A DNA stretch of 64,000 nt from Mixophyes australis (lineage: Eukaryota > Chordata > Amphibia > Anura > Limnodynastidae): positions 320,316,128 through 320,380,127 of the forward strand of contig JAVHZZ010000004.1 of NCBI GenBank assembly GCA_036250195.1, written 5' to 3'. The notes under the pieces are model-generated. The model did no database searches, was not told the DNA's origin, and saw nothing but the letters and a program-made list of their open reading frames with translations. Both the position numbers and the translations under genes were made by a program. This document shows positions 34,130 to 45,187 of the stretch, one piece after another. Each line of letters starts with the position of its first letter. Position 1 is the stretch's first letter.

Positions 34130-34268
34130 ATACCATTTTGTTACTCACCCGGTAGTATTGTTAATAGACAAAGAAGACATTTTATCTCTCTATAGTTGAG
34201 CAGACACAGAGCAGGTTTTGTACAAGCAGTTTGAAGATCCCAGGCAATGATTTATTCCTAAACATTGA

Positions 34269-34487
34269 GGGGCATATTCAATTGTCGGTGGAAACGGCAA
34301 AAACCTCGCGGCGCACACACTATTACAGTTATTATGGTAATAGTGCACGCAAAAACCGTTATTACGGTAGTTTTCTCGCTGGATTTCAGGTCGCAGCTCC
34401 CTGAGCAGTGATCTGAAATCCAGCTATTACCGTAATAACGGTAGTAGTTTTAACGCCGCAGAAAACCGTGACAATTGAATATGCCCC
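34269..34487. mobile_element. Palindromic MITE (ggggcatattcaattgtc family)
   Basis: Ends ggggcatattcaattgtc and gacaattgaatatgcccc are exact inverses. The inner arms carry repeated attaccgtaataacggta strings. Flanks are TGA and TAA, an imperfect 3-bp duplication. Same family as 47377-47569 and the half copy at 50977-51098. Confidence 0.8.
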
Positions 34488-34489
34488 TA

Positions 34490-35373
34490 AGGGTCTGAAA
34501 CAGGTCTGCACTCAACTTGCACGCAAGTTGCCTTTTAAAAAAGATCACGGAACTTGAGCGTTTTAAAATCAAAATGGATCTCCAGATGTATTTCGAACTG
34601 AATCTGGGTGTAAGTACACTCTCATGTCAAAAAGACCAGAGTTGGAATTAAGAACAACCATAGAGCACTCCAGTCCATTAGAATATCATTGTAACATTGG
34701 ATGTAAAAATCACCTGCATGTTATTATGTGTGGGCCTAAGGCTTTATTTGGAGAATAGAGGCTTAATATTAAAGGAAAAGATGTGAAAAAAGAAAGAAAA
34801 AGTGAAAGATAAAAAATTAGGAATTCCTCTATGACAAAATTGCACACTATTTATTGAGATAACCAAATCATAGCTCTGATGAGTTTGAACACCATATATA
34901 ATGTTGATTACTCCCATGGGTTATCATCCACTGCCCTTATTATTCTTCATAATCTCATGGGCATTAAATGGTAGTTTCTCTCCTGAGGGTATACAATACT
35001 GTCTTATAGTTATATTATTTGCTTGCGTTTATGTCAAAATCTCCCCCATTCATATTTTCTCTGAGATATAGTTGGATAGTTTCTTCTCCCCATTTGGTAA
35101 TCTTTCCCATGGAATAACTCTAATTATATGAAGAGAACTAATTGATCATTACACCAACACACAGAGGGTAGAGAGGTTGAGATGTGACACCATCTGATAG
35201 TGGTTCAATCTCTGTACGTACACTCTGCCTAAATGGTACTTGCCTTACGTAGCCAGACAGAACAGACTGTAGTAAACACACAAGCATATGTGTAACATAA
35301 TGTCACATTAGAACACATACAAAAAAAATTATATTATAAAATAAATGAATAACTAAATAGCATAATCATTATT
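34490..35373. other. AT-rich DNA, no gene seen
   Basis: Nothing coding or repetitive was recognised up to the LINE target site. Confidence 0.45.
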
Positions 35374-35387
35374 AAAAAGTATGGATT

Positions 35388-37103
35388 TCCCTCATCGGTC
35401 CTGGCGCATGCATGACACCCTTGTCACCAAACCGGAAAACTTACAGAAAGTGTCACAGGCAATCGAGGAGTTCAAGAACTTCAACTCCTCCCCGGATATC
35501 TCGCACTCTGTTGTATGGGAGGCTCATAAAGCCACTATCCGAGGCCTCTTAATTAGCATGTCATCAGCCCAGAAAAAAGTTAATTTAGCTCGGATTCAAG
35601 ATTTCGAATCTGAGCTTCTCTCCCTCACCAAGAAACATCAACGCTACCCAAAACGCAAAACTTATCTCAAAATCCTGGCTGTAAAAGCTCAGTTACAGCA
35701 ACTTTTGTCCAATAAAGCAGCCAACACCCTGAAATGGCTCCGCCAAAGATTCTACGAGAAAGGAAATAAAGCTGATGCCCTCTTGGCTCGTAGTTTACGT
35801 ACCAAACGGACCCGCAACAGAATTATTCATATTCTAGACGCCTCCTCCTGTAAGCAATTTGATCCATAAAAAATAGCTAACCAGTTCCAGGAATTTTACT
35901 CCAAACTGTACGACCTTCAATCTGATTCCCCCCCTTCCCCTAGAGACCTCAGATTTCGTATTAAAACATTCTTAAATACTTGTGGTCTACCAGCGCTAAG
36001 CATATCGCAATCTACCTCACTTAGTCAGGATATATCTGCTGACGAATTGAAACTTACGGTCAAATCTCTGAGAAATACCTCCGCCCCGGGCCCGGATGGT
36101 CTCGGCCATATATTTCAAAAAGTTGCTCCTTGTCCTTTCACCCATGCTCCTAGATCTTTTTAACTCGATCCTCAAGGGCCAAGAGTTTAACAGCGCCACC
36201 ACCAGAGCCAATATAGTGGTGATCCCGAAGGAGGGTAAGGATCCTAGCCTGTGTGCAAGTTATCGCCCAATATCATTACTAAATACTGATTTGAACTCTT
36301 CGCTAAGATTTTAGCAAACTGCTTGGCCGGTGTGATCCCCTCCTTGGTCCACCCTGACCAGGTGGGTTTCATTCCCAACCGCCAGGCAGCCGATAACACA
36401 AGGAAAGTCATCAACTTAATCCATGCTTCAAATAAGCTTAAAACCCTGGCTCTGGTGCTCGCGCTTGATGCTGAAAAAGCCTTTGACCGGGTTTCATGGC
36501 CTTTCATGCGCGAGGTTCTCAAAGCATCAAACATTCAAGGTCCCTTCCTCAATGGAATTGCCTCTCTCTACTTCAACCCCTCAGCAACGGTCCTGGCTAA
36601 CGGATGTGCTTCTGCGGCTTTCTCAATTCGGAATGGTACCAGACAGGGATGCCCCCTCTCTCCCCTCCTCTTTGCCCTAGTGATGGAACCTCTGGCCTCC
36701 AGGATTCGCCTCAACCCTAATATATCTGGTATTTCCACAGGTTTAAGATCGGCGAAACTAGCCCTGTACGCAGACGACGTCCTTCTAACCCTTACAAACC
36801 CTCATGTCTCTGTCCCGTCTGTTTTTGCTGAAAATAACGAGTACGGTCTCCTTTCAAACTTTAAAATCAACTCCGATAAGACTGAAGCCCTAGCCCTTAA
36901 TCTCCATCCGAACACCCAATCTCACTTGCAAGACACCTTCAAATTTCACTGGCAACCCCATCACATTAAATACCTAGGTGTCAATCTCACCAAAACATAT
37001 GATCGTATATTTTTGGCCAACTTTCCCCCACTAGTAGCCGCCCTGAAGCGCGATCTTAAGTCCTGGTCCACAAGGTATATTTCTTGGATTGGTAGAGTGG
37101 CTT
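35388..37103 (+). pseudogene. LINE ORF2 reverse transcriptase, 5' half
   Basis: The coding strand begins in the region before RT, with a TAA at 35867-35869 and continued similarity in the same frame, then a frameshift near 36110 after SAPGPDG. RT motifs follow: IPKEGKD, SYRPISLLNTD, HPDQVGFIPNR, ALDAEKAFDRVSW, GTRQGCPLSPLLFAL and the catalytic YADDVLL (near 36770). The wording of these motifs matches L1/Tx1-group LINEs. The last codons before the break (ISWIGRVA) continue on the other side of the Gypsy insertion. Confidence 0.88.
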
Positions 37104-39110
37104 TGTCACGGGCACTAGGAGTCTTTACCCAGGGATCACCAGGTGGTAGGCTTACCAGAGCAATGTAGATGGTAATAGGGTACTCTGGTAGCTGGGTGAT
37201 CACGGAACAGGAAATGGTAGCTGATGAGATGCTCAGGAAAGTCTATGACTAGCAGCACTGGTAATATGGAGGTAATAATACACGAGGAACTGTATGGACA
37301 AGGGCACGTGAAGGTAGTCAGTGGTCTGCGATAGCAAGTTGTACCACTGCTATAGTGAGGAGGAATGTCCAACAGAGACAAGGAGGTGATGAGAGTCAGC
37401 GGTCTGCGGATAGCAAGTTGTACCGCTGTCTGAGTGAAGGAATGGAATCCAAGTGGAGGTATCCGGGTAGTCAGTGGTCTGCGGTAGCAAGTTGTACCAC
37501 TGCTATGTGAGAGGATACTGGAACAGGTGATACAGGAAACAGGGATCAGTGGTCTGTCATGAGCAAGTTGTACCACTGAATATATATGTGAGGAGGTGCA
37601 CGGGGAGAGACTGCAACACAGGATATACACAGGCACCTTATACACGATCCACAGTAATATGCACAATATATATATATAAATGACTGAGCAGGTCTGCAAA
37701 TCTAGAAAGTCACTTGAAGTAGTCCAGCACAAGATAACACAGTCAATGATGGCAAAAGACTCAGCGGATAGCAGACTCCAGAGAGAACCAAACACAGTCC
37801 AGCAAGATATGCAATACACCAGCACAGTCAATGAGAAGTATGCATACCGTGGTTCAGAAGCAGGCAGTCAGATAGGAGTGCAGCGATACCTGAGCGGCAG
37901 GAGGCCGACTGGATGAGAAGTCCCTGGATGGATGAGGCAGCGGTCTAGTAGGTGCAGCGCACAGGTAAGTAGACCAACAGGGACACGAATCCACAGGAAT
38001 CAGCAACACGTGAAACTGGACTCATAGAGGACCCAGGAGAATGGAGATGATCCAGCAGAGGAGTAGTTGTTGAGATACGAATCCAATGCTGACAGGAGGG
38101 TAGAGACCAGCGGGACACGTGAAGGCGTGGAGAGCGGATCAGCAGGAGATGGACGATAGCGCTGACAGCAGCGGCAGGACTCTGCGCCCACGGAGGTAAC
38201 CAGGGGCAACCAACAGGACCCACAGTGATGGAACACGGGATGGCAGAGTAGACCAGGAGCTGTAGATCCAGAAGTGTAGCGGATGGCAACGTGAGCAGTA
38301 GACTGGAAACACCGGAGAGCTGAGATGAGGCGGCAATGCACAGGGGCAGCGGATAGGAATCAGCTGACAGTCACGATGATGAACACAGGCGAGTTGCAAG
38401 CTGGAGACTGTAGTGCACGGAGGCAGCGGACAGGAATCAGCTAACAGTCACGAAGATGAACACAGGCGAGTTGCAAACTGGAGACTGTAGTGCACGGAGG
38501 CAGCAGATAGGAATCAGCTCAGGAACTTGATGATGATCAGGTAAGTGGATGTGAAGTAAAGGCTGGAGTGCACGGAGGCAGCGGATAGGAATCAGCAAAC
38601 AGTCACAATGATAATAATAGCGTTGAAGTGGTTTAGAAGACTGTAGTGCACGGAGGCAGCGGATAGGAATCAGCAAACAGTCACAACGATGTATAATAGC
38701 GGTGAAGTGGTTTAGAAGACTGTAGTGCACGGAGGCAGCGGATAGGAATCAGCAAACAGTCACGATGATACAGTTGATGGTAGAAGTGGTATGGGAACCA
38801 CAGTAGTAGAAGTGGTTTGGAAACCACAGAGATAGAAGTGGTTTGGAAACCACAGGAATCAGCAGCGCTGAATACACGAGGAATACAGGAACACCTTCAG
38901 AGACTCATGGGGAATGAGACTCCAAGATCAGGCAACGTGGTGTTGACCACAGGTGCTTAATATAGGGAGTGTTGCCTGATCTGCCAATTGAGTTAAAGGG
39001 ATATACACTGAAGTATAGAAAAGGGCTGCGCATGCGCAGACCCTCAGGATGGCGGACGGCCACGGTTCCTAAATGTCCGAGAAGAGGCACTCACGGTCCG
39101 GTGAGTGACA
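37104..39110 (-). repeat. Chromovirus 3' LTR
   Basis: 2007 bp, bounded by TGTCAC...GTGACA, an exact counterpart of 43367-45373 at a constant offset of 6263. The pol stop codon lies inside it. The predicted TATA box and start are at 38958-38964 and about 38935. ORFs up to 231 codons within it have no domain and are regarded as chance. Confidence 0.95.
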
Positions 39111-42100
39111 GTACCCCCCCTTTTAAAGGTGGGCACAGAACGCCTGGAACCGGGCTTGTCCGGATTTTTGGAGTAAAACTTCTTCAAAAGAGCAGGAGCA
39201 TTAAGATCTTCAGCTTTGATCCAAGAGCGCTCCTCAGGACCAAAGCCCTTCCAATGAACGAGGAAATGGAGACCTCCTCGCGAAAATTTTGCGTCTAGTA
39301 CCTCAGTAATCTCGAAATCCTCCTCCTGATGGACTTGAACTGGCTGCGGAGCTGAGGGAGGAGTTGAGAAACGGTTGATAATAAGAGGTTTGAGCAAGGA
39401 TACATGGAAGGCATTAGAAATCCGAAGATTCTTAGGAAGAAGGAGTTTCACACATACTGGATTGATTACTTGAATGATCCTATATGGACCAATAAAACGA
39501 GGGGCGAATTTCATGGATGGAACCTTCAAACGAATATTTTTAGTGGATAACCAGACACGATCTCCAATTTTTAGTGGTGGAATAGCCCGCCTCTTCTTAT
39601 CAGCGAAAGATTTATATTTGACAGATGTCTTCTTTAAACAGGTTTTGACCTGAGACCAGATATTTTTAAAGGTCTGACAAACAGTTTCCACCGCAGGAAC
39701 TTGGGTGGGCGGGAGGGCAGGAAATTCCGGAAAAGACGGATGGTGACCGTAGACCACAAAAAATGGAGTTTTGGATGATGACTCATGGTACATGTTGTTA
39801 TGGGCGAATTCAGCCCAAGGAAGCAACTCTACCCAGTTGTCTTGATTGGCTGATGAAAACATTCTTATAAAAGTCTCAAGATCTTGATTGACACGTTCAG
39901 TTTGTCCGTTAGATTGCGGATGGTAAGAAGATGAGAGTGCTAATCGTATGCCCAAGGTTTTACAAAGGGCTCGCCAGAATCTGGAAACGAATTGTACTCC
40001 TCTATCAGACACAATCTCAGACGGACATCCATGGATACGGAAGATCTCTTTAATGAAATGTTCAGCCAGGATGGACGAGGAAGGCAAACCAGGCAGAGGG
40101 ATGAAATGAGCCATCTTCGAAAATCTGTCCACCACCACCCAAATAGTGTTATGATTCTTACTAGGTGGTAAGTCCGTAACGAAATCCATACTAATATGGG
40201 TCCATGGTTTGGACGGAATGGGTAGTGGTCGTAGCAACCCTGCTGGAGTTCTACGGGAGGATTTGAACTGGGAACATAGTTCGCAGGAAGCAATGAACTC
40301 TTTGACGTCTCTCCTCATTGAAGGCCACCAGTAACTTCGAGAGAGGATCTCAAAGGTCTTGTGTTCACCGGCGTGTCCAGAAAAACGAGAGGCATGGAAC
40401 CACGAAAGGATTTTCCTCCTTAGAGTAGGAGGCACGAGGGTCTTCCCAAATGGTAGCGTTTTGGTGGATGAAGCAGCCAGTGAGATACATTTGGGATCTA
40501 GAATGGTATGGTTGGAACCCTCTTCTATATCAGAGGACGTCACAAAGGCTCTAGATAACGCATCAGCTTTTTTGTTCTTGGCAGCTGGTTTGAAGGTAAT
40601 TATTAATTCAAAACGGGAAAAGAAAAGAGACCATCTTGCTTGACGAGGGTTCAAGCATTGGGCAGACTGGAGATATGACAAGTTCTTATGATCCGTGAAG
40701 ATCGTCACCGGATGGCGAGCTCCCTCCAATAAGTATCTCCATTCCTCTAATGCGGCTTTGATAGCCAGTAATTCCTTGTCCCCGATGGTATAATTCTTCT
40801 CTGCGGGCAGGAGACCCCGAGAATAGAAGGCACAAGGATGGAACTTTTGCTGTTCCGAGCGTTGGGAGAGAATAGCTCCTAAGCCCACATTAGAGGCATC
40901 TACTTCTAGAAAGAAGGGGAGTGTCACATCAGGCTGTCGAAGGATTGGAGCCGAAGAGAAGGACTCTTTTAGTGTTTGAAAGGCTTGAAGAGCCTCAGGT
41001 GACCATTGCTTAGGATTAGCCCCTTTTCGAGTCAGGGCCACAATAGGAGATGCAATGGAGGAAAAGTCTTGAATGAAGCGTCTATAGTAATTGGCAAAAC
41101 CTAAAAAACGCTGGATAGCACGAAGAGTAGTTGGCTGGGGCCAATGTAGTACAGCACTCACTTTGTCTGGATCCATCTTCAGGCCAACTCCGGAAACTAT
41201 ATACCCCAAGAATGGAATCTGGGGTAATTCGAATGAACATTTTTCTAATTTACAGAACAATGAATTTTTCCGTAGTCTGGAGAGGACTTCTGCCACATGT
41301 AGATGGTGAGAAGGCAGGTCCTGTGAAAAGATCAATATGTCGTCCAGGTAGACGACGACACATACATATAATAAGTCCCGAAAGATCTCATTGATGAAGC
41401 CTTGAAAAACAGCGGGGGCATTACACAGCCCGAAAGGCATTACCAGATATTCGTAATGCCCGTCTCTGGTGTTAAACGCTGTCTTCCATTCGTCACCGGA
41501 ACGGATTCTGATTAAATTGTAGGCACCACGAAGATCCAACTTAGTAAAGATACGGGCTCCCTTGATGCGATCGAATAGCTCAGTGATCAGCGGAATGGGA
41601 TACCGATTCTTGATAGTAATGGCATTGAGTCCACGAAAATCTATGCAAGGGCGTAATGATCCATCCTTCTTTTTGACGAAGAAGAACCCAGCTCCAGCGG
41701 GCGAGGTGGAAGGTCGAATGAACCCACGCTGGAGGTTCTCCTGTATATACTCAGAAGTAGCTTGAGTCTCAGGTAACGAGAGTGGATAGACCCGGCCCCT
41801 GGGGGGAGTCTTGCCAGGAAGAAGGTCGATCGGACAATCCCAAGAACGATGAGGAGGGAGACGTTCAGACTGAGCTTTATCAAAAACATCGGTAAATGAA
41901 GCATATTGAGGAGGGAGTCCCGATGAGGTAGATGAGATGGAAGATTGCTGTACTTTGAGAGGAATGACTTGGGAAAGGCAATGATGGTGACATTCAGACC
42001 CCCAAGACGTGACTTGAGGGGTGCGCCAGTCAATCTGGGGAGAGTGACACTGAAGCCATGGAAGGCCTAAGACAATCGGACTTGTCGTAACAGGAAGGAT

Positions 42101-42439
42101 TAAAAACGATATTTCTTCATGATGCAGGGCACCAATCTGAAGGGTTACTGGAGACGTACTCTGGGTGATGAGACCGTTGATGAGACGTGATCCATCGATA
42201 GCCATCACAGTAATGGGTGTTTTTAAGGTAATCACTGGTAGAGACCATTGCTTTACTAATGATTTGGAAATGAAATTTCCTGCTGCTCCGGAATCAATCA
42301 ATGCCTGTGACTCAAAGGTTTTCGTAGCAAAGAAAATTGTAACATCAAAAGCGCAGATTTTAGATTTCATAGCAGATGGAGAGGACTCCAGGGACCCTAA
42401 CTTCACCTCTCCAGAACTAGTTAGGGCCTGGCATTTCCC
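39044..42439 (-). CDS. pol: Chromovirus Pol (PR-RT-RH-IN-chromodomain)
   Basis: Open from the frameshift site to a stop at 39044, about 1,130 codons; the first ATG is at 42368-42370, which supports entry by frameshifting rather than re-initiation. Domains in order: aspartic protease (LIDSGAAGNF); reverse transcriptase with YLDDILIFS; RNase H (LEVDASNVGLGAIL, FTDHKNLSYL); integrase with H-X4-H (HAGEH region) and C-X2-C (CELC), catalytic D, D, E in SMDFVTDLP, SDRGVQFVS and GQTERVNQ; a GPY-type module (FIGPYRII); and a chromodomain (EITEVLDAKFSRGG, FLVHWKGF, SWIKAEDL). The chromodomain tethers integration to modified chromatin in related elements. The last 22 codons run into the 3' LTR. Confidence 0.95.
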   Translation of the reverse strand, partial: GKCQALTSSGEVKLGSLESSPSAMKSKICAFDVTIFFATKTFESQALIDSGAAGNFISKSLVKQWSLPVITLKTPITVMAIDGSRLINGLITQSTSPVTLQIGALHHEEISFLILPVTTSPIVLGLPWLQCHSPQIDWRTPQVTSWGSECHHHCLSQVIPLKVQQSSISSTSSGLPPQYASFTDVFDKAQSERLPPHRSWDCPIDLLPGKTPPRGRVYPLSLPETQATSEYIQENLQRGFIRPSTSPAGAGFFFVKKKDGSLRPCIDFRGLNAITIKNRYPIPLITELFDRIKGARIFTKLDLRGAYNLIRIRSGDEWKTAFNTRDGHYEYLVMPFGLCNAPAVFQGFINEIFRDLLYVCVVVYLDDILIFSQDLPSHHLHVAEVLSRLRKNSLFCKLEKCSFELPQIPFLGYIVSGVGLKMDPDKVSAVLHWPQPTTLRAIQRFLGFANYYRRFIQDFSSIASPIVALTRKGANPKQWSPEALQAFQTLKESFSSAPILRQPDVTLPFFLEVDASNVGLGAILSQRSEQQKFHPCAFYSRGLLPAEKNYTIGDKELLAIKAALEEWRYLLEGARHPVTIFTDHKNLSYLQSAQCLNPRQARWSLFFSRFELIITFKPAAKNKKADALSRAFVTSSDIEEGSNHTILDPKCISLAASSTKTLPFGKTLVPPTLRRKILSWFHASRFSGHAGEHKTFEILSRSYWWPSMRRDVKEFIASCELCSQFKSSRRTPAGLLRPLPIPSKPWTHISMDFVTDLPPSKNHNTIWVVVDRFSKMAHFIPLPGLPSSSILAEHFIKEIFRIHGCPSEIVSDRGVQFVSRFWRALCKTLGIRLALSSSYHPQSNGQTERVNQDLETFIRMFSSANQDNWVELLPWAEFAHNNMYHESSSKTPFFVVYGHHPSFPEFPALPPTQVPAVETVCQTFKNIWSQVKTCLKKTSVKYKSFADKKRRAIPPLKIGDRVWLSTKNIRLKVPSMKFAPRFIGPYRIIQVINPVCVKLLLPKNLRISNAFHVSLLKPLIINRFSTPPSAPQPVQVHQEEDFEITEVLDAKFSRGGLHFLVHWKGFGPEERSWIKAEDLNAPALLKKFYSKNPDKPGSRRSVPTFKRGGTVTHRTVSASSRTFRNRGRPPS
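39114..39124 (-). other. Chromovirus polypurine tract
   Basis: AAAAGGGGGGG on the minus strand, three bases before the 3' LTR. The plus-strand primer site. Confidence 0.8.
42377..42439 (-). promoter_or_regulatory. -1 frameshift signal: slip site plus H-type pseudoknot
   Basis: Minus-strand order: GGGAAAT at 42439-42433, in phase G|GGA|AAT of gag, so a -1 slip enters the pol frame. A 6-nt spacer follows. Stem 1 pairs CCCTAACT (42426-42419) with AGTTAGGG (42402-42395). Stem 2 pairs TGGAGAGG (42413-42406, inside the stem-1 loop) with CCTCTCCA (42384-42377). Loops are 5, 3 and 10 nt. The gag stop lies in the 5' strand of stem 1. PEG10 and its sushi-ichi relatives use a similar GGGAAAC site with a pseudoknot. 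Confidence 0.82.
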
Positions 42440-43353
42440 GATCTCTTAGGGCAGGAGCTGAGAACATGAGTGGAATCAGCACAATAGATACAGAGTCTGT
42501 TCTTGACTCTTCGTTTCCTCTCCTCAGAAGATAATTTGGAACGTCCTATCTCCATGGGAATCACAGTGGGTGACACTGGACGAAATTGAGGGTTAGAACG
42601 AAGAGGTGCTTTAGCAGAAGTCGTTTTCTCAGCCTCTCTTTCACGAAATCTCATATCAACACGATGGCATAGAGAGATCAAATCCTCAAGTGACGAAGGA
42701 AGCTCCTGAGTAGCCAGTGCATCTTTAATTTTATCGGAGAGCCCCTGCCAGAAGGCGGCAACTAGGGCTTCAGTGTTCCACTGAAGTTCAGAGGCTAAGA
42801 TCCTAAATTGAATGACGTACTGGCCTACTGTATGAGATCCTTGTCGCAGACGGAGGATGCTGGAAGCAGCGGAGGTCACACGACCTGGTTCATCGAACAC
42901 ACTTCGGAATGTAGAAATGAATTTGGCACTATCTTGTAGTATTGGATCGTTTCTCTCCCACAGAGGGGAGGCCCAAGCCAGGGCTTGTCCTGAAAACAAA
43001 GAGATAAGATAGGCCACTCTGGAACGATGGGTAGAAAAATTTTGAGGTTGGAGCTCAAAATGGATTGAACATTGGTTGAGGAAACCCCTACAAGTTTTGG
43101 GGTCTCCATCGTACTTTGACGGAGTAGGCAGGTGAAGCGTGGAAGCTGTAGACACCTGGGATGGCAATGGGGAAACGGAGGAAAGCACAGGAGCCTCAAT
43201 AGTTGCTGTCACAGTCTGTCCAGATGTTCCTTGGGAGGTTAATGACTGATAACACTGAAGTAACAGCTGTTGGCGGGCATCCTGTTGCTCCACACGGCTA
43301 ACCAGATGCTGCAGCATCTCTTTGGCAGTAGGTTCCGTATCTGGGTCTGTCAT
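42421..43353 (-). CDS. gag: Chromovirus Gag
   Basis: 310 codons, ATG 13 nt inside the 5' LTR boundary, stop at 42423-42421. The N-terminal third is Gln/Ser-rich with a coiled-coil-prone start (EMLQHLVSRVEQQDARQQLL). The central capsid-like part contains CRGFLNQC, LISLFSGQALAWASPLWE and RFRILASEL-like stretches typical of Ty3/Gypsy retrotransposon Gag (the RTL/PEG10 relatives). One zinc knuckle CIYCADSTHVLSSC (C-X2-C-X4-H-X4-C) is near residue 292. It forms the cytoplasmic particle that packages the element RNA. Gag ends RSGNARP, and the frameshift site is in the codons for S-G-N. Confidence 0.93.
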   Translation of the reverse strand: MTDPDTEPTAKEMLQHLVSRVEQQDARQQLLLQCYQSLTSQGTSGQTVTATIEAPVLSSVSPLPSQVSTASTLHLPTPSKYDGDPKTCRGFLNQCSIHFELQPQNFSTHRSRVAYLISLFSGQALAWASPLWERNDPILQDSAKFISTFRSVFDEPGRVTSAASSILRLRQGSHTVGQYVIQFRILASELQWNTEALVAAFWQGLSDKIKDALATQELPSSLEDLISLCHRVDMRFREREAEKTTSAKAPLRSNPQFRPVSPTVIPMEIGRSKLSSEERKRRVKNRLCIYCADSTHVLSSCPKRSGNARP

Positions 43354-43354
43354 G

Positions 43355-43364
43355 GCCTGATCTT
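43355..43364 (-). other. Putative self-priming primer-binding site
   Basis: AAGATCAGGC (minus strand), two bases after the 5' LTR, lacks the TGG start of a tRNA-type site. It is exactly complementary to GCCTGATCTT at 45197-45188, which lies at the predicted start of transcription. Tf1-type elements prime from the 5' end of their own RNA in this way. Confidence 0.65.
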
Positions 43365-43581
43365 ACTGTCACGGGCACTAGGAGTCTTTACCCAGGGATC
43401 ACCAGGTGGTAGGCTTACCAGAGCAATGTAGATGGTAATAGGGTACTCTGGTAGCTGGGTGATCACGGAACAGGAAATGGTAGCTGATGAGATGCTCAGG
43501 AAAGTCTATGACTAGCAGCACTGGTAATATGGAGGTAATAATACACGAGGAACTGTATGGACAAGGGCACGTGAAGGTAGT

Positions 43582-43841
43582 CAGTGGTCTGCGATAGCAA
43601 GTTGTACCACTGCTATAGTGAGGAGGAATGTCCAACAGAGACAAGGAGGTGATGAGAGTCAGCGGTCTGCGGATAGCAAGTTGTACCGCTGTCTGAGTGA
43701 AGGAATGGAATCCAAGTGGAGGTATCCGGGTAGTCAGTGGTCTGCGGTAGCAAGTTGTACCACTGCTATGTGAGAGGATACTGGAACAGGTGATACAGGA
43801 AACAGGGATCAGTGGTCTGTCATGAGCAAGTTGTACCACTG
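43582..43841 (-). repeat. Four related hairpins in the transcribed LTR
   Basis: Copies at 43582-43612, 43660-43691, 43735-43765 and 43810-43841. Each has arms cagtggt and accactg around a loop containing agcaagttgt. In the second copy the arms are cagcggt and accgctg: both sides change and pairing is kept. The same four occur in the other LTR 6263 bp to the left. Confidence 0.85.
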
Positions 43842-44604
43842 AATATATATGTGAGGAGGTGCACGGGGAGAGACTGCAACACAGGATATACACAGGCACC
43901 TTATACACGATCCACAGTAATATGCACAATATATATATATAAATGACTGAGCAGGTCTGCAAATCTAGAAAGTCACTTGAAGTAGTCCAGCACAAGATAA
44001 CACAGTCAATGATGGCAAAAGACTCAGCGGATAGCAGACTCCAGAGAGAACCAAACACAGTCCAGCAAGATATGCAATACACCAGCACAGTCAATGAGAA
44101 GTATGCATACCGTGGTTCAGAAGCAGGCAGTCAGATAGGAGTGCAGCGATACCTGAGCGGCAGGAGGCCGACTGGATGAGAAGTCCCTGGATGGATGAGG
44201 CAGCGGTCTAGTAGGTGCAGCGCACAGGTAAGTAGACCAACAGGGACACGAATCCACAGGAATCAGCAACACGTGAAACTGGACTCATAGAGGACCCAGG
44301 AGAATGGAGATGATCCAGCAGAGGAGTAGTTGTTGAGATACGAATCCAATGCTGACAGGAGGGTAGAGACCAGCGGGACACGTGAAGGCGTGGAGAGCGG
44401 ATCAGCAGGAGATGGACGATAGCGCTGACAGCAGCGGCAGGACTCTGCGCCCACGGAGGTAACCAGGGGCAACCAACAGGACCCACAGTGATGGAACACG
44501 GGATGGCAGAGTAGACCAGGAGCTGTAGATCCAGAAGTGTAGCGGATGGCAACGTGAGCAGTAGACTGGAAACACCGGAGAGCTGAGATGAGGCGGCAAT
44601 GCAC

Positions 44605-45030
44605 AGGGGCAGCGGATAGGAATCAGCTGACAGTCACGATGATGAACACAGGCGAGTTGCAAGCTGGAGACTGTAGTGCACGGAGGCAGCGGACAGGAAT
44701 CAGCTAACAGTCACGAAGATGAACACAGGCGAGTTGCAAACTGGAGACTGTAGTGCACGGAGGCAGCAGATAGGAATCAGCTCAGGAACTTGATGATGAT
44801 CAGGTAAGTGGATGTGAAGTAAAGGCTGGAGTGCACGGAGGCAGCGGATAGGAATCAGCAAACAGTCACAATGATAATAATAGCGTTGAAGTGGTTTAGA
44901 AGACTGTAGTGCACGGAGGCAGCGGATAGGAATCAGCAAACAGTCACAACGATGTATAATAGCGGTGAAGTGGTTTAGAAGACTGTAGTGCACGGAGGCA
45001 GCGGATAGGAATCAGCAAACAGTCACGATG
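44605..45030 (-). repeat. Six-copy ~76-bp repeat in the transcribed LTR
   Basis: The core gcagcggataggaatcagc recurs about every 76-79 bp (starts near 44611, 44685, 44765, 44842, 44920 and 44998) with 'acagtcac' and 'gtagtgcacggagg' between. It is followed by three copies of gtggtttggaaaccac or a variant. Confidence 0.85.
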
Positions 45031-45187
45031 ATACAGTTGATGGTAGAAGTGGTATGGGAACCACAGTAGTAGAAGTGGTTTGGAAACCACAGAGATAGAA
45101 GTGGTTTGGAAACCACAGGAATCAGCAGCGCTGAATACACGAGGAATACAGGAACACCTTCAGAGACTCATGGGGAATGAGACTCCA

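Noticed and set aside
37136..37831. 231-codon ORF inside the chromovirus LTR (again at 43399-44094)
   Set aside because: It lies in the LTR on the element's sense strand, with low-complexity Ser/Leu/Ile composition and no domain; it appears twice because the LTR is duplicated. It was not called, although an LTR-encoded peptide cannot be excluded.
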